This document shows positions 9,219 through 18,457 of a stretch of 64,000 nucleotides of DNA, piece by piece; within the stretch, counting starts at the first letter, position 1, and each line of letters opens with the position of its first letter. The notes beneath the pieces were generated by a model. That model did no database searches and was not told the DNA's origin. It saw nothing but the letters and a program-made list of their open reading frames with translations. Source of the stretch: UBA8199 sp964507045 (GTDB lineage Bacteria; Verrucomicrobiota; Verrucomicrobiia; Limisphaerales; UBA8199); NCBI GenBank assembly GCA_964507045.1, contig CAZDOO010000006.1:43726-107725 (forward strand), in the 5' to 3' direction. The position numbers were made by a program, and so were the translations under genes.

Positions 9219-9703
9219 TGAATGCTCCCAAACCTCAACCCGAAGAACCGGGCTCAGTCAAACGCCGGACTTTCGTCCGCGTCGCGGCGGGCGGCATCGG
9301 CGTGTGCTATGCCGCAGCCCTGGCTTACCCCGTTTACCGGTACCTGGAGTCGCCGATTGAGAAAGCCGAAGGCATGGCCAACGTCAGCGAAGTCACCCTC
9401 CCGGAAGCGCGCAAACTCGCCGCCGGCACCGCGCTGATGTTTAAGTTCGGCTCCCGTCCAGCCATGCTCATTCATCATGCCGACGACCAGTGGGTGGCGC
9501 TGATTGCGGTTTGCACCCACCTCGGCTGCACCGTCCAATACCAGGCGGACAAAGACCGAATCTACTGCGCCTGCCATGGCGGGGTTTACAACGCCCATAC
9601 CGGCGGCAACGTCAGCGGCCCGCCGCCCAAACCCCTGGCCCGCCTGGACGTTAAACTCACGGAAACCGCCGTGGTTGTTTCCCGCCCGACCCCGCCCGCC
9701 TGA
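9218..9703 (+). CDS. Rieske [2Fe-2S] subunit of a cytochrome bc complex
   Basis: A 161-residue Rieske iron-sulfur protein that accepts electrons from quinol at the Qo site. The N-terminus has a twin-arginine-like KRRTFVRVAAGGIGVCYAAALAYPVYRYL anchor. The cluster-binding boxes are CTHLGC (about residue 103) and CACHGGVYN (about residue 122), giving the canonical two Cys and two His, followed by the GPPPKPL Pro loop. The ATG overlaps the stop of the upstream membrane-protein gene and the cytochrome b gene starts 4 bases after its stop, so the three are translationally linked. Confidence 0.95.
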   Translation: MNAPKPQPEEPGSVKRRTFVRVAAGGIGVCYAAALAYPVYRYLESPIEKAEGMANVSEVTLPEARKLAAGTALMFKFGSRPAMLIHHADDQWVALIAVCTHLGCTVQYQADKDRIYCACHGGVYNAHTGGNVSGPPPKPLARLDVKLTETAVVVSRPTPPA

Positions 9704-9706
9704 GTT

Positions 9707-10786
9707 ATGAAGCACCTCTGCCGATCCATTTACTCCTGGGTTGACGAGCGCCTTGGCCTCGCGGAGCTACAGGCTTTGGCCAAGCACAAGACCGTGCCCC
9801 GGCACCCTCATTCGTTCTGGTATTACTGGGGCGGCCTCTCGCTGCTGTTCTTCCTGGTCCAGGCTTTCACGGGCGTGCTCCTCATGGTCTATTATCGGCC
9901 GGGCCCCGACGCCTACGAATCCGTCCGGCAAATCACCTACAACACCAATTTTGGCTGGCTGATCCGCTCCGTCCATTCCTGGGGCGCCAACTTGATGGTC
10001 GCGACGGTGGGCATCCACATGTTCTCGGTCTTCTTCATGCGGGCCTACCGCAAGCCGCGCGAGTTTGGCTGGTGGACCGGCCTGGGGCTGTTGGGACTGG
10101 CCATGGTTTTCGGCTTCAGCGGCTATCTCCTGCCGATGGACCAATTAGCTTTCTTCGCAACCAAAGTCGGCTTGGACATCCCCAGCCAACTGCCCATTCT
10201 TGGCCCCAAGCTTGCCGCCCTGGTTCGCGGCGGCTTTGAAGTCAACGAATACACCGTGCAACGGTTTTTCGCCCTGCACGTCGTTATCCTGCCGGCCCTC
10301 TTTCTGCCCCTCCTGGGTTTCCATCTCTATCTGGTGCAGAAACATGGCAACGCCATGCCCCCCTCCGAGGAACGCAAGCCCGCCGCGCAACGCCAATCCA
10401 TCCCCTTCTTCCCCAACTTCCTGATGAAGGACCTCGCCATGTGGCTCATCGCCATCAACGTCCTGGCCGTCCTTGCGGCCCTCTTTCCCTGGGACCTGGG
10501 CCCGCAAGCCGACCCCCTCCAGCCAGCTCCCCTGGGCATTCACCCCGAGTGGTACTTCATGAGCCAGTTCCAGGTGCTGAAGATCCTGGGCAACTGGGTG
10601 CCGGGCACCGCCGGGGAATTCGTCGGCATGGGCCTCTTCACGGTCGCGATTATCGCCTGGATGCTGGTTCCGCTTTACGACGCCAGCAGCCAAGCCGGAC
10701 GCCGGGCCCGTAACGTCACCTACTTCGGCCTGCTGCTCCTGGCGGCAACCCTCGTGACTACCATCTGGGGCTACCTCGCCATCTAA
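9707..10786 (+). CDS. Cytochrome b subunit, fused N and C domains
   Basis: A 359-residue cytochrome b. The four heme-ligand His are visible in two helices: SVHSWGANLMVATVGIHM and FFALHVVILPALFLPLLGFH. The Qo-site motif PEWY is present (GIHPEWYFMSQFQVLK). N- and C-terminal domains are in one chain, about as long as bacterial cytochrome b of bc1-type complexes but with a 4- rather than 8-helix C-part. It follows the Rieske gene. No separate cytochrome c1 gene is present; the next gene carries a cytochrome c domain fused to a CydA-like protein, which may take that role. Confidence 0.94.
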   Translation: MKHLCRSIYSWVDERLGLAELQALAKHKTVPRHPHSFWYYWGGLSLLFFLVQAFTGVLLMVYYRPGPDAYESVRQITYNTNFGWLIRSVHSWGANLMVATVGIHMFSVFFMRAYRKPREFGWWTGLGLLGLAMVFGFSGYLLPMDQLAFFATKVGLDIPSQLPILGPKLAALVRGGFEVNEYTVQRFFALHVVILPALFLPLLGFHLYLVQKHGNAMPPSEERKPAAQRQSIPFFPNFLMKDLAMWLIAINVLAVLAALFPWDLGPQADPLQPAPLGIHPEWYFMSQFQVLKILGNWVPGTAGEFVGMGLFTVAIIAWMLVPLYDASSQAGRRARNVTYFGLLLLAATLVTTIWGYLAI

Positions 10787-10803
10787 ACCTGCATCTCTAA
10801 TCT

Positions 10804-12210
10804 ATGAACTATCCGTTCTGGGACGTTCCGCACTTGGGCGGGGGTTGGGTGATCGGGCTGATCGCCATCTTTCACGTCATGGTTTCGCACTTCGCGATTG
10901 GCGGCGGCTTCTACCTGGTGCTCGCCGAGACCAAGGCCCGGCGCGAAAACCGGCAGGACTGGCTGCGGGTTCTGCAAGGCCACTCGAAGTTCTTTCTTAT
11001 CCTGACGGGAGTGTTCGGGGCCACCACCGGCGTGGCCATCTGGTTCGCCATCGGCCTGGCCAATCCGGAAGCCACCAGCGCCCTCATCCATAACTTCGTT
11101 TTCGCCTGGGCCATCGAGTGGGTCTTCTTCATGGTCGAACTGACCACCGCCGCCGTGTATTACTATACCTGGAACCGGATTTCAGACTCGCTCCACCTCA
11201 AAGTGGGCTGGGTCTATGCCATCGCCTCCTTCTTCACCCTTTTCATCATCAACGGCATCCTCACGTTCATGTTGACGCCGGGGCAACCCTGGCTGGCGGT
11301 AGCCGGCACCGGGATGGAACCCAGCCGCTTTGTGCCCGCCCTCTTCAATCCGCTCTTTTGGCCCAGCCTGCTCTTGCGCAGCGTGGTCTGCGCCTCCCTG
11401 GCGGGCGTCTGGGCCCTGGTCACTTGCGCGCGGATTGACGGCCAGAAGTTCCCCGAGATGAAGACCGCGCTCTTGCGCTGGAGCGCCCGCTGGGTGATGC
11501 CTTCCTTTGCACTCCTGCCCGTTGGCTTTGCCTGGTTCCTGTGGAACGTTCCCGAAGCCCAACGCGCGCTGATGCAACTGGGCGTCTCGACTGTCGGCGC
11601 CGGCGCCTTCAGCCAGCTCACCCGCACCCTCCTCATCATCCCGCTGAGTTCGGCGAGCGTCGTGGGCGTGGTCTATCTCTTTGTCTGGCGTTCGCCCCTG
11701 GACGTCAAGCTGCGCCACGCCGCCTCCGTGGTCCTGCTGGCCCTCTTTGCCACCGCCGCCACCGAATATGGCCGGGAAATGCTGCGCAAGCCCTACGTCA
11801 TCGGCCAATACATGTTCTCCAACGGCGTCCGCGCCCGGACCTTCAGTGTCCTGAACACCAACGGTTATCTGAACACCTCCCTGTGGACCCGCCCCCTGCC
11901 CCCCACCGCCACCGCCGCCGAGCAGAAGCTGGCCCGAGGCGAAGCCATGTTCCGCGGCCAATGCGCCTCCTGCCATACCCGGGACGGCTACCGCTCCATG
12001 AAACGCCTGCTCGGCGAGCGCAATCGCGAGGGCATCGGCAGCGTCCTCAAGCTGCTGCACGATTACGACCCAGACTCCCCTTATCGCAAATACATGCCCC
12101 CGCTCGTCGGGCATCCCGATGAGATCGAAGCCCTCGGAGACTATCTCGCCAGCCTGACTCAGAAGCCGGAGAAGTCCGCCCCGCCGCCGGCGCCTCCCGG
12201 CAGCAAGTAG
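10804..12210 (+). CDS. CydA-like membrane protein with C-terminal cytochrome c domain
   Basis: The N-terminal 330 residues are a multi-helix membrane domain related to cytochrome bd subunit I. They show an early His-containing helix (FHVMVSHFAIGGGFYLVLAE), TGVFGATTGVAIWFAIGLANP and WAIEWVFFMVELTTAAVYYYTW, which correspond to the CydA helices around the high- and low-spin heme sites. After about residue 370 comes a cytochrome c domain with CASCH and a downstream YMPPLVGHPDEIEAL that supplies a Met. The C-tail is Pro-rich. It belongs to the same unit as the Rieske/cytochrome b genes. Such c-fused CydA-like proteins occur in the wider bd superfamily; whether this one reduces O2 or only passes electrons is unknown. 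Confidence 0.8.
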   Translation: MNYPFWDVPHLGGGWVIGLIAIFHVMVSHFAIGGGFYLVLAETKARRENRQDWLRVLQGHSKFFLILTGVFGATTGVAIWFAIGLANPEATSALIHNFVFAWAIEWVFFMVELTTAAVYYYTWNRISDSLHLKVGWVYAIASFFTLFIINGILTFMLTPGQPWLAVAGTGMEPSRFVPALFNPLFWPSLLLRSVVCASLAGVWALVTCARIDGQKFPEMKTALLRWSARWVMPSFALLPVGFAWFLWNVPEAQRALMQLGVSTVGAGAFSQLTRTLLIIPLSSASVVGVVYLFVWRSPLDVKLRHAASVVLLALFATAATEYGREMLRKPYVIGQYMFSNGVRARTFSVLNTNGYLNTSLWTRPLPPTATAAEQKLARGEAMFRGQCASCHTRDGYRSMKRLLGERNREGIGSVLKLLHDYDPDSPYRKYMPPLVGHPDEIEALGDYLASLTQKPEKSAPPPAPPGSK

Positions 12211-12220
12211 CGGTTAACTG

Positions 12221-12457
12221 CTAAAGCTGCTTGTGCGACCCGTCACAGAAGGGCGGATTCTTCGTGTGTTTGCACATGCACCAGGCCACGGTCTTGGCTT
12301 CGCTAATCTCAACCTTCAGCGGCGAGAACTCCGTGCCTTTGTGCGAGCCGTCGCAAAACGGCTGCTGCTTCGATTTCCCGCAAGCGCACCAATGATAGGT
12401 TCCCTTTTCGGCCTTTTGAACCAAGGGGGATTTTTGAGCAATGACTGGACTTGGCAT
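12221..12457 (-). CDS. CDGSH-type iron-sulfur protein with two CDGSH motifs
   Basis: A 78-residue small protein with two 3Cys-1His [2Fe-2S] sites: CACGKSKQQPFCDGSH (about residues 25-40) and CMCKHTKNPPFCDGSH (about residues 60-75). Double-CDGSH proteins of this size are common in bacteria and are thought to act in redox or Fe-S handling. It lies 27 bases after the stop of the rubredoxin-flavoprotein gene on the same strand, which suggests a two-gene operon for electron transfer or O2/NO defence. It is convergent with the respiratory module, only 10 bases away. Confidence 0.93.
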   Translation of the reverse strand: MPSPVIAQKSPLVQKAEKGTYHWCACGKSKQQPFCDGSHKGTEFSPLKVEISEAKTVAWCMCKHTKNPPFCDGSHKQL

Positions 12458-12484
12458 AAGTAATTTGATGGTTAACGGTGACTG

Positions 12485-13189
12485 CTACGATTGCTTGACG
12501 AAAACCGACTTCGCCGCGCCGCAAACCGGGCACACCCAGTTCTCGGGCAAGTCTTCAAACCGGGTGCCGGCGGGTATTCCGGCGTCCGGGTCGCCCACGG
12601 CCGGATCATAAACATGGTCACAGACGGCACAGACGTATTTGCCCGACGGCTCGGCGGGTTGGCTGGCCGCTTCAATCGTGGCCGGGTCAATATAGGTGGG
12701 CGCGTTCTTGGGTGATCTGCCTTTCTTGACCTCCCGGTAATAGGCGTAGGTCAGTGGCGGTTGGGAACTGTCAATCACACCGCCATCCACCACTTCCCCG
12801 ACGAAAAGCAGGTGCGTGCCGACATCAACGGTCTGCACCACTTTGCAGTCAAACCAAGCCAAAGTGTCCTCCAGCAGAATGGGAGCGCCCGTTTGGCCCC
12901 GCCGATGCCGCGCCGACGCGAACTTGTCAGCGGTCCGGCCCGACTTGTAGCCAAACAGCCCGATCAATTCCGCCTTGGCATCTTGTTGCAGGACGGAAAT
13001 GGCAAACACCTGGCTTTGGCGGATCAGGTCGCAGGTGTAATTGTCCTTATTGCAGGCGACGGCAAATCGGGCCGGCTTGGCCGTCACTTGAAAGACCGTG
13101 TTGGCCACATAGCCATTGCTTTGACTGCCATCAGTTGAACTGACGACGTAGAGCCCGTAGGTAACCTTGTAAAAGGCTTCGTGATTCAT
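12485..13189 (-). CDS. Flavin reductase-rubredoxin fusion (high-molecular-weight rubredoxin)
   Basis: A 234-residue fusion. Residues about 1-160 are a flavin-reductase-like FMN-binding domain (MNHEAFYKVTYGLYVVSS, NTVFQVTAKPARFAVA). Residues about 180-234 are a rubredoxin with CAVCDHVYDPAVGDPDAGI and CPVCGAAKSVF, giving the Cys4 iron site. Proteins of this architecture (Hrb) shuttle electrons to flavodiiron-type O2 or NO reductases; no such partner is in the window. The CDGSH gene follows. A 12-bp perfect palindrome, TAGCTTAAGCTA, sits 4 bases 5' of the ATG (13193-13204) and could be an operator. Confidence 0.93.
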   Translation of the reverse strand: MNHEAFYKVTYGLYVVSSTDGSQSNGYVANTVFQVTAKPARFAVACNKDNYTCDLIRQSQVFAISVLQQDAKAELIGLFGYKSGRTADKFASARHRRGQTGAPILLEDTLAWFDCKVVQTVDVGTHLLFVGEVVDGGVIDSSQPPLTYAYYREVKKGRSPKNAPTYIDPATIEAASQPAEPSGKYVCAVCDHVYDPAVGDPDAGIPAGTRFEDLPENWVCPVCGAAKSVFVKQS

Positions 13190-13192
13190 AAT

Positions 13193-13204
13193 TAGCTTAA
13201 GCTA
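13193..13204. promoter_or_regulatory. Palindrome TAGCTTAAGCTA before rubredoxin-fusion gene
   Basis: A perfect 12-bp palindrome immediately 5' of the start codon, overlapping the ribosome-binding region. It might be a repressor site, but 12-bp palindromes can occur by chance and nothing else supports it. Confidence 0.3.
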
Positions 13205-13502
13205 TCGGTCGGTGCCGGCTGCAAAAGATAGCGCCAACAGAAGGTTACGTCGAGAGGCACCCGCGAAGAAAGCGCAACCGGTGCGCGCCTCACTGCTTGA
13301 GAACCCTCTCCATCTCCGCGAAAACCGCGCCAGCTCCCGGCGAAGCGGCCAGACTCGGCAAGTTATCCGTGACCTGAACAACGCACACATAGGGACTCAA
13401 ACCGGCGTGCCGCCGCCAGAGGGGCCGCCGAGCCAGGCTCAAGCGCAAGCCCAAACCCAAGGCCAACGCGGTGCGAACACCATAGTCACACCGTCGCTCC
13501 TG

Positions 13503-13558
13503 GCATGTTCCTAGCTTGCTCCTAGGATGCTCCTAGCATGTTCCTAGCATTCTCCTCT
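13503..13558. repeat. 11-nt tandem array with CCTAG core
   Basis: CCTAG occurs at 13510, 13521, 13532 and 13543, exactly 11 nt apart, with a degenerate CCTCT at 13554. The unit is roughly TGYTCCTAGSA. The spacing equals that of the CGGTG modules in the long hairpins, and the third hairpin copy has CCTAG at the same position in its stem, so the array may be a related or decayed element without the opposite arm. Confidence 0.85.
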
Positions 13559-13818
13559 CCCTTTTCACCCTCTCTTCGCCCGGCTTCCGCGCCGCAGGTC
13601 CACGCCGCCTCGCCGCTGGCTGGCAAACCGGAACCTGCCCCGCTCAAATATAGACCCATCCAGCGGGTCAAAGGTTACAATCATTTGACTGCATTCGAAT
13701 GCGTCTCATTCAAAGTTCTTGTGCGCCCGCGACTTCGGCTTTGGGGCGGTGCTCACCCGATTCCGTCAGGCAGGTTGCCGTCCTGCCTCTGCCGGCTCAT
13801 CGCTCACCTGCCGAGCAG

Positions 13819-15273
13819 TTAATTCCGATCGCGTCCCGGCGCAGCCCCGGACATGGCAACGGCCGATGGCTCCGTTTGCCAGCCGCCGCCCAGGACCGTG
13901 TAGAGCGTTATCTGGCTGGCGAGTTTCTCCAGGCGGAGGAAAACAAGGACCTGCTGCGCGGCGAACAGGGACCGCTGCGCATCGAGAACGCCCAGGTAAC
14001 TGTCAATGCCCTTGTCGTAGCGGGAATTGGCCAGGCGGTAGGTCTCCGAAGTAGCGTTGACCAGGGATTCTTGCGCCGCGACCTGCTGGTCCACGGTGCC
14101 ACGGACGGCCAGGGCGTCGGCCACCTCCCGGAAGGCGCTCTGAATCGCCTTTTCGTATTGGGTCACGGCGATTTCGCGCTGCACTGTGGCGGCCCGGTGC
14201 GCCGACCAGGTGCGAGCGTCGAAAATCGGCATCACGATCTCCGGCGCGTAGCTCCACGCCCCCGAGCCGGATTTGAATAATCCGGAGAGGTCGCTGCTGG
14301 CAGTTCCGGCAGCCGCCGTAATGGAAATGCGCGGAAAGAATGCCGCCCGCGCCGCGCCGATGTCGGCATTGGCCGCTTTGAGCTGGTGTTCGGCTCCCAG
14401 CACATCCGGCCGGAGCAGCAGGACTTCGGAGGAAAGGCCCGCCCCGATCTCCTTGGGCGGGGTAATGCCGCTCAACTCCGTTGGCAGAAGCTCGCTCGCC
14501 GTGGGCGAGCCCACCAGAAGGTTCAAGGCATTCTCGTCTTGCGCCACTCGCTGCGTGTAAATGGCAACGTCCCTGCGGGCGACGTCGAGCGGGGTTTGCG
14601 CGCGGAACAAATCCAACTCCGTTGCCAGGCCGAGCTGGTAGCGGCGTTTGACCAGATCATAGGCCTCCTGCTGCGCCTGGAGGGTGGTTCCTGAAAGCTT
14701 GAGGTTCTCCCGGTCGGCCGCCAGGGCCAGGTACGCATTGGCGACCGAGGACACCAGCAGTATTTGCGCGCTGCGGCGAGCCTGCTCCGTGGCCAGGTAC
14801 TCCTCCAGGGCCCGATCCTTAAAGCTGCGGATGCGGCCGAAGAAATCAATCTCCCAGGACGCGACCCCGAGATTGGCATCGTAGCGCTCCACGGTCTGCC
14901 GGCCGCCCGTGCTTGAAAGGTCGGCGGGCACTTGAGCCTTGCTCCCTTTGCCGTTGGCATTGACGACGGGGAACAGTTCGGACCGCGCAATGCCGTACAT
15001 CGCCCGGGCTCGTTCCACGTTCAGGACGGCAATCCGCAGGTCGCGGTTGTTGGTCAGGGCCATCCCGATGACTTGCTGCAGCTTCTCGTCGGCGAAGAAC
15101 TCCCGCCATCCCAAGTCGGGGACGGCTGGGGCATTCGTCGGCCCAACCGGCGCATAAGCCGGGCCGCTGGGCCATTCGGCGGGAACGGGAGCCACCGGCC
15201 GGACATATTTCGGGGCCATAGTGCAACCCATCGGGACGACGCCCAGCAGTAGAAGAAGAATGTGCTTGTTCAT
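13819..15273 (-). CDS. NodT-family outer-membrane efflux lipoprotein
   Basis: The outer-membrane channel of an RND efflux pump (OprM/CusC/NodT type). It starts with a lipoprotein signal (MNKHILLLLLGVVPMGC, lipobox GVVPMGC, acylated Cys16). It has the two repeated helix-strand units of TolC-like channels, seen in APAVPDLGWREFFADEKLQQVIGMALTNNRDLRIA and the repeated ARRSAQ/ALNLLVG and YRLANSRYDKGIDSYLGVLDAQRSLF segments. Length is 484 residues, normal. It is the last gene of the operon; the RND transporter stop lies 4 bases upstream. Confidence 0.94.
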   Translation of the reverse strand: MNKHILLLLLGVVPMGCTMAPKYVRPVAPVPAEWPSGPAYAPVGPTNAPAVPDLGWREFFADEKLQQVIGMALTNNRDLRIAVLNVERARAMYGIARSELFPVVNANGKGSKAQVPADLSSTGGRQTVERYDANLGVASWEIDFFGRIRSFKDRALEEYLATEQARRSAQILLVSSVANAYLALAADRENLKLSGTTLQAQQEAYDLVKRRYQLGLATELDLFRAQTPLDVARRDVAIYTQRVAQDENALNLLVGSPTASELLPTELSGITPPKEIGAGLSSEVLLLRPDVLGAEHQLKAANADIGAARAAFFPRISITAAAGTASSDLSGLFKSGSGAWSYAPEIVMPIFDARTWSAHRAATVQREIAVTQYEKAIQSAFREVADALAVRGTVDQQVAAQESLVNATSETYRLANSRYDKGIDSYLGVLDAQRSLFAAQQVLVFLRLEKLASQITLYTVLGGGWQTEPSAVAMSGAAPGRDRN

Positions 15274-15277
15274 GTCA

Positions 15278-18200
15278 TTAATTTCCCGATGGCTTGGTCT
15301 GTACGCTCTCGGCGGCTGGCCGCTGCTTCTTGCCCAAGCTCTTCTCGATCAACACAAAGAAAAGCGGCGCAAACAGGGTCACCAGGAAAGTCGAGGTCAC
15401 CACGCCGCCTACGACGGCAATACCGATGGCCTTTTGGGCGCCAGCGCCTGCGCCGTGCGCCAGCGCCAGGGGCAGCACGCCGAATCCGAAGGCCAGCGAC
15501 GTCATGATAATGGGACGCAACCTTAATTTCGCCCCTTCCAAGGTCGCCTCGACCAGGCCCATTCCTTCTTCCACACGGGCCTTGGCGAACTGGACGATCA
15601 GGATGGCGTTCTTGGTGGTCAACCCGAGCGTGGTCAGCAGCCCGATCTGGAAATACACATCATTGGGCAACCCCACCAGACTTGAGGCGATCACCCCGCC
15701 AATCGCGCCCAGCGGCAGCGTCAAGAGAATGGAGAGGGGGATGGGCCAGCTCTCGTACAAGGCCGCCAGACACAGGAAGACCACCAGGATGGAAAAGGCG
15801 TAGAGCGGAGCGGTTTGCGCGCCCGCTTGCCGCTCCTGATAGGAAAGCCCCGTCCAGTCAAAGCCGATCCCCGGCGGCAGCTTCTTGACAAATCCTTCCA
15901 TGGCCTGCATCGCCTCGCCCGAACTCCGCCCCGGGGCCGATTCGCCCAGAATGTTCAGGGCCGGAAAACCGTTGAAGCGTTCCAGCTTAGGCGAGCCCGA
16001 GGTCCAGTGCCCGGACGCGAAGGAGGCAAAGGGAACCATCTTGCCTCGACTGTTGCGCACGTAGAGCTTCTCCAAATCCTTGGGCAGCATGCGGTAAGGG
16101 GCGTCGGCCTGCGCATAGACGCGTTTCACCCGCCCCCCCTGGATGAAATCGTTGACATAGGCGCTGCCGAACCCCGCGGAGATCGTATCGTGGATCGCAG
16201 AGATCGGCACTCCCAGCGCCCCGGCTTTCTCCCAGTCCACATCCACCCGGTACTCGGGCACATCTTCCAGTCCGTTGGGCCGGACCTTGGTCAGCACCGG
16301 GTCCTGCGCGGCCATGCCCAGGAGCATGTTGCGGGCTTCCATCAGCTTCGCGTGGCCCAGGCCTCCGCGATCCAGCAACTGAAAATCAAAACCCTTGGCC
16401 TGGCCCAGTTCCACCACCGCGGGGGGCGCGAAGGCAAAGACCATCGCGTTGCGGATTTGGGAGAACTTCATCATGGCTCTGCCCGCCACGGCGCCGACCT
16501 TCAGGTCCGGCCGGTTGCGGAGGTCCCAGTCCTTGAGCCGGATAAACGCCAGACCCGAGTTCTGTCCCTGGCCGGAGAAGCTGATCCCGGAAACGGTCAT
16601 GATAGCTTCGACCGCGTCCTTCTCCTGATTCAGGAAATAGTCCTTCACCTCGGTCATGACCTGCTTGGTCTGCTCAAGGGTCGAGTTGGCCGGCAGCATG
16701 GTCATTACCATCAACATGCCTTGATCCTCGTCAGGGAGATAGGCGGTGGGCATCCGCTGGAAAAGGAAGCCCAGCGCGCCGACGATCACCAGAAACAGCA
16801 CCACGTAACGAAGCTTCTTGCTGAGGGAATGGCCCACCAACACCAGGTACCGGTTTCGGGCCTGGAAGAAGACATGGTCGAACCAGCGGAAGAAGGGCCG
16901 CAGGAACCAGATGCCGCCTTCGGCGGGTTCGTGCCCCTTGGGCACGGGTTTGAGAAACGAGGCGCACAGCACCGGCGTCAGGATCAGGGCCACCAGGACG
17001 GAAAGCAGCATCGAAGCGATGATCGTCACGGAGAACTGGCGATAGATGACCCCCGTTGATCCGGCGAAGAACGCCATCGGGCCAAACACCGCCGAGAGCA
17101 CCAGCCCGATGCCGATCAGGGCCGGGGTGATCTGGTCCATGGACTTGCGGGTGGCTTCGAAAGGCGAAATCCCTTCCTCGCTCATGATGCGCTCGACGTT
17201 TTCCACCACCACGATGGCGTCGTCTACCAGCAGGCCGATGGCCAGCACCATGGCGAACATGGTGAGCATGTTGATGGAAAACCCGCAGAGCCCCAGCACC
17301 GCAAAGGTGCCCAGGATCACAACCGGCACCGCGATCGTCGGGATCAGGGTGGCCCGCATGTTGCCCATGAACAGGTACATTACGAGGAAGACCAGGATGA
17401 TGGCCTCGATCAAGGTCTTCACCACCTCAATGATGGCCACTCTTACGAAGGGGGTGGTGTCGTAAGGATAGACTACCTTCATGCCCGGCGGGAAGAACTG
17501 GCTCATCTCGACCAGCTTGGCTCTGATGTTGTCGGCCGTTTCGAGCGCGTTGGCGCCCGCCGCCTGCCGGATCGCCAGGGCGGAGGAGGGCCGCCCGTTG
17601 TGGTAGGCCACAATGTCGTAAGTATCGGTCCCGAGTTCAGTCCGGCCGACATCCTTGATGCGCACGACTGAGCCATCCGGGTTGGTGCGCAGGGGGATGG
17701 ACGCAAACTCGTCGGGTGTCTTGAGCAGGCTTTGCACAATGATCGCGGCGTTCAGACGCTGGCCTTCGACCGCCGGCACCCCGCCGAACTGGCCGGCCGA
17801 CACCTCCACGTTGTAGGCCCGCAGCGCGGCGATAACATCTTCAATGGTCATCTGATAATCGGTCAGCTTGTCGGGATTGAGCCAAATGCGCATGGCATAC
17901 TGACCGCCGAAGATTTCAACCTCGCCCACCCCCGGCACGCGCGACAGCACCTTCTCCAGGTTGGATTGCGCATAGTCTCGCAAATCGTCTCCATCCATGC
18001 TCCCATCCTCGGAAACCAGGCCCACGATCATCAGCCAGTTGCGAGTGCTCTTGCTCACTTTGACGCCGGCGCGCTGCACCACGTCCGGCAGGCTTGCCAT
18101 GGCGAGCTGGAGCTTGTTCTGCACCTGCGCCCAGGCCAGGTCCGGATCGGTCCCCGGCGCAAAGGTCAGTTCGACGCGCGAGGCGCCGGCGGAATCGCTG

Positions 18201-18445
18201 GTCGCCGACAGATACAACATCTTGTCGAAACCGGTCATCTTCTGCTCGATGATTTGGGTGACGCTGTTCTCAACCGTCTCGGCCGACGCCCCCGGATAGA
18301 AGGCCTGGATGGCAATGGACGGTGGCGCGATGGGTGGATACTGCGAAATGGGCAGGTTGTAGATCGCCAGGCAGCCGGCCACCATCAAGATGATGGCGAT
18401 CACCCAGGCAAAGACCGGGCGCTTTAAGAAGAACCTCGATAACAT
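15278..18445 (-). CDS. HAE1-family RND multidrug efflux transporter
   Basis: The inner-membrane proton-driven pump (AcrB/MexB-like, 1055 residues). It starts MLSRFFLKRPVFAWVIAIILM as typical for the family. The proton-relay Asp pair is in TM4 (AIGLLVDDAIVVVENVERIM), and the hydrophobe/amphiphile-type repeats are clear (ISQYPPIAPPSIAIQAFYPGAS, GLTTKNAILIVQFAK). It lies between the adaptor and the channel genes with gaps of 12 and 4 bases, so one operon is certain. Expected substrates are hydrophobic drugs or solvents; heavy-metal-type (CusA) motifs are absent. Control is probably by the TetR at the operon head. Confidence 0.97.
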   Translation of the reverse strand: MLSRFFLKRPVFAWVIAIILMVAGCLAIYNLPISQYPPIAPPSIAIQAFYPGASAETVENSVTQIIEQKMTGFDKMLYLSATSDSAGASRVELTFAPGTDPDLAWAQVQNKLQLAMASLPDVVQRAGVKVSKSTRNWLMIVGLVSEDGSMDGDDLRDYAQSNLEKVLSRVPGVGEVEIFGGQYAMRIWLNPDKLTDYQMTIEDVIAALRAYNVEVSAGQFGGVPAVEGQRLNAAIIVQSLLKTPDEFASIPLRTNPDGSVVRIKDVGRTELGTDTYDIVAYHNGRPSSALAIRQAAGANALETADNIRAKLVEMSQFFPPGMKVVYPYDTTPFVRVAIIEVVKTLIEAIILVFLVMYLFMGNMRATLIPTIAVPVVILGTFAVLGLCGFSINMLTMFAMVLAIGLLVDDAIVVVENVERIMSEEGISPFEATRKSMDQITPALIGIGLVLSAVFGPMAFFAGSTGVIYRQFSVTIIASMLLSVLVALILTPVLCASFLKPVPKGHEPAEGGIWFLRPFFRWFDHVFFQARNRYLVLVGHSLSKKLRYVVLFLVIVGALGFLFQRMPTAYLPDEDQGMLMVMTMLPANSTLEQTKQVMTEVKDYFLNQEKDAVEAIMTVSGISFSGQGQNSGLAFIRLKDWDLRNRPDLKVGAVAGRAMMKFSQIRNAMVFAFAPPAVVELGQAKGFDFQLLDRGGLGHAKLMEARNMLLGMAAQDPVLTKVRPNGLEDVPEYRVDVDWEKAGALGVPISAIHDTISAGFGSAYVNDFIQGGRVKRVYAQADAPYRMLPKDLEKLYVRNSRGKMVPFASFASGHWTSGSPKLERFNGFPALNILGESAPGRSSGEAMQAMEGFVKKLPPGIGFDWTGLSYQERQAGAQTAPLYAFSILVVFLCLAALYESWPIPLSILLTLPLGAIGGVIASSLVGLPNDVYFQIGLLTTLGLTTKNAILIVQFAKARVEEGMGLVEATLEGAKLRLRPIIMTSLAFGFGVLPLALAHGAGAGAQKAIGIAVVGGVVTSTFLVTLFAPLFFVLIEKSLGKKQRPAAESVQTKPSGN

Positions 18446-18457
18446 GACGTGCCTTCG

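Larger units (their letters stand above)
13190..13818. other. Intergenic region between rubredoxin and efflux genes
   Basis: No gene is recognisable over about 630 bases. It contains the 12-bp palindrome at 13193-13204, an 11-nt direct-repeat array at 13503-13558, a 12-bp palindrome GCATTCGAATGC near 13691, and a short hairpin at 13768-13788 (AGGCAGG / CCTGCCT) that may end the efflux operon. The rest shows only GC-driven open frames. Confidence 0.5.

Noticed and set aside
15815..17059. Open frame of 414 codons on the plus strand opposite the RND pump
   Set aside because: Antisense to a strongly conserved transporter; composition (His, Arg, Gly) fits a shadow.
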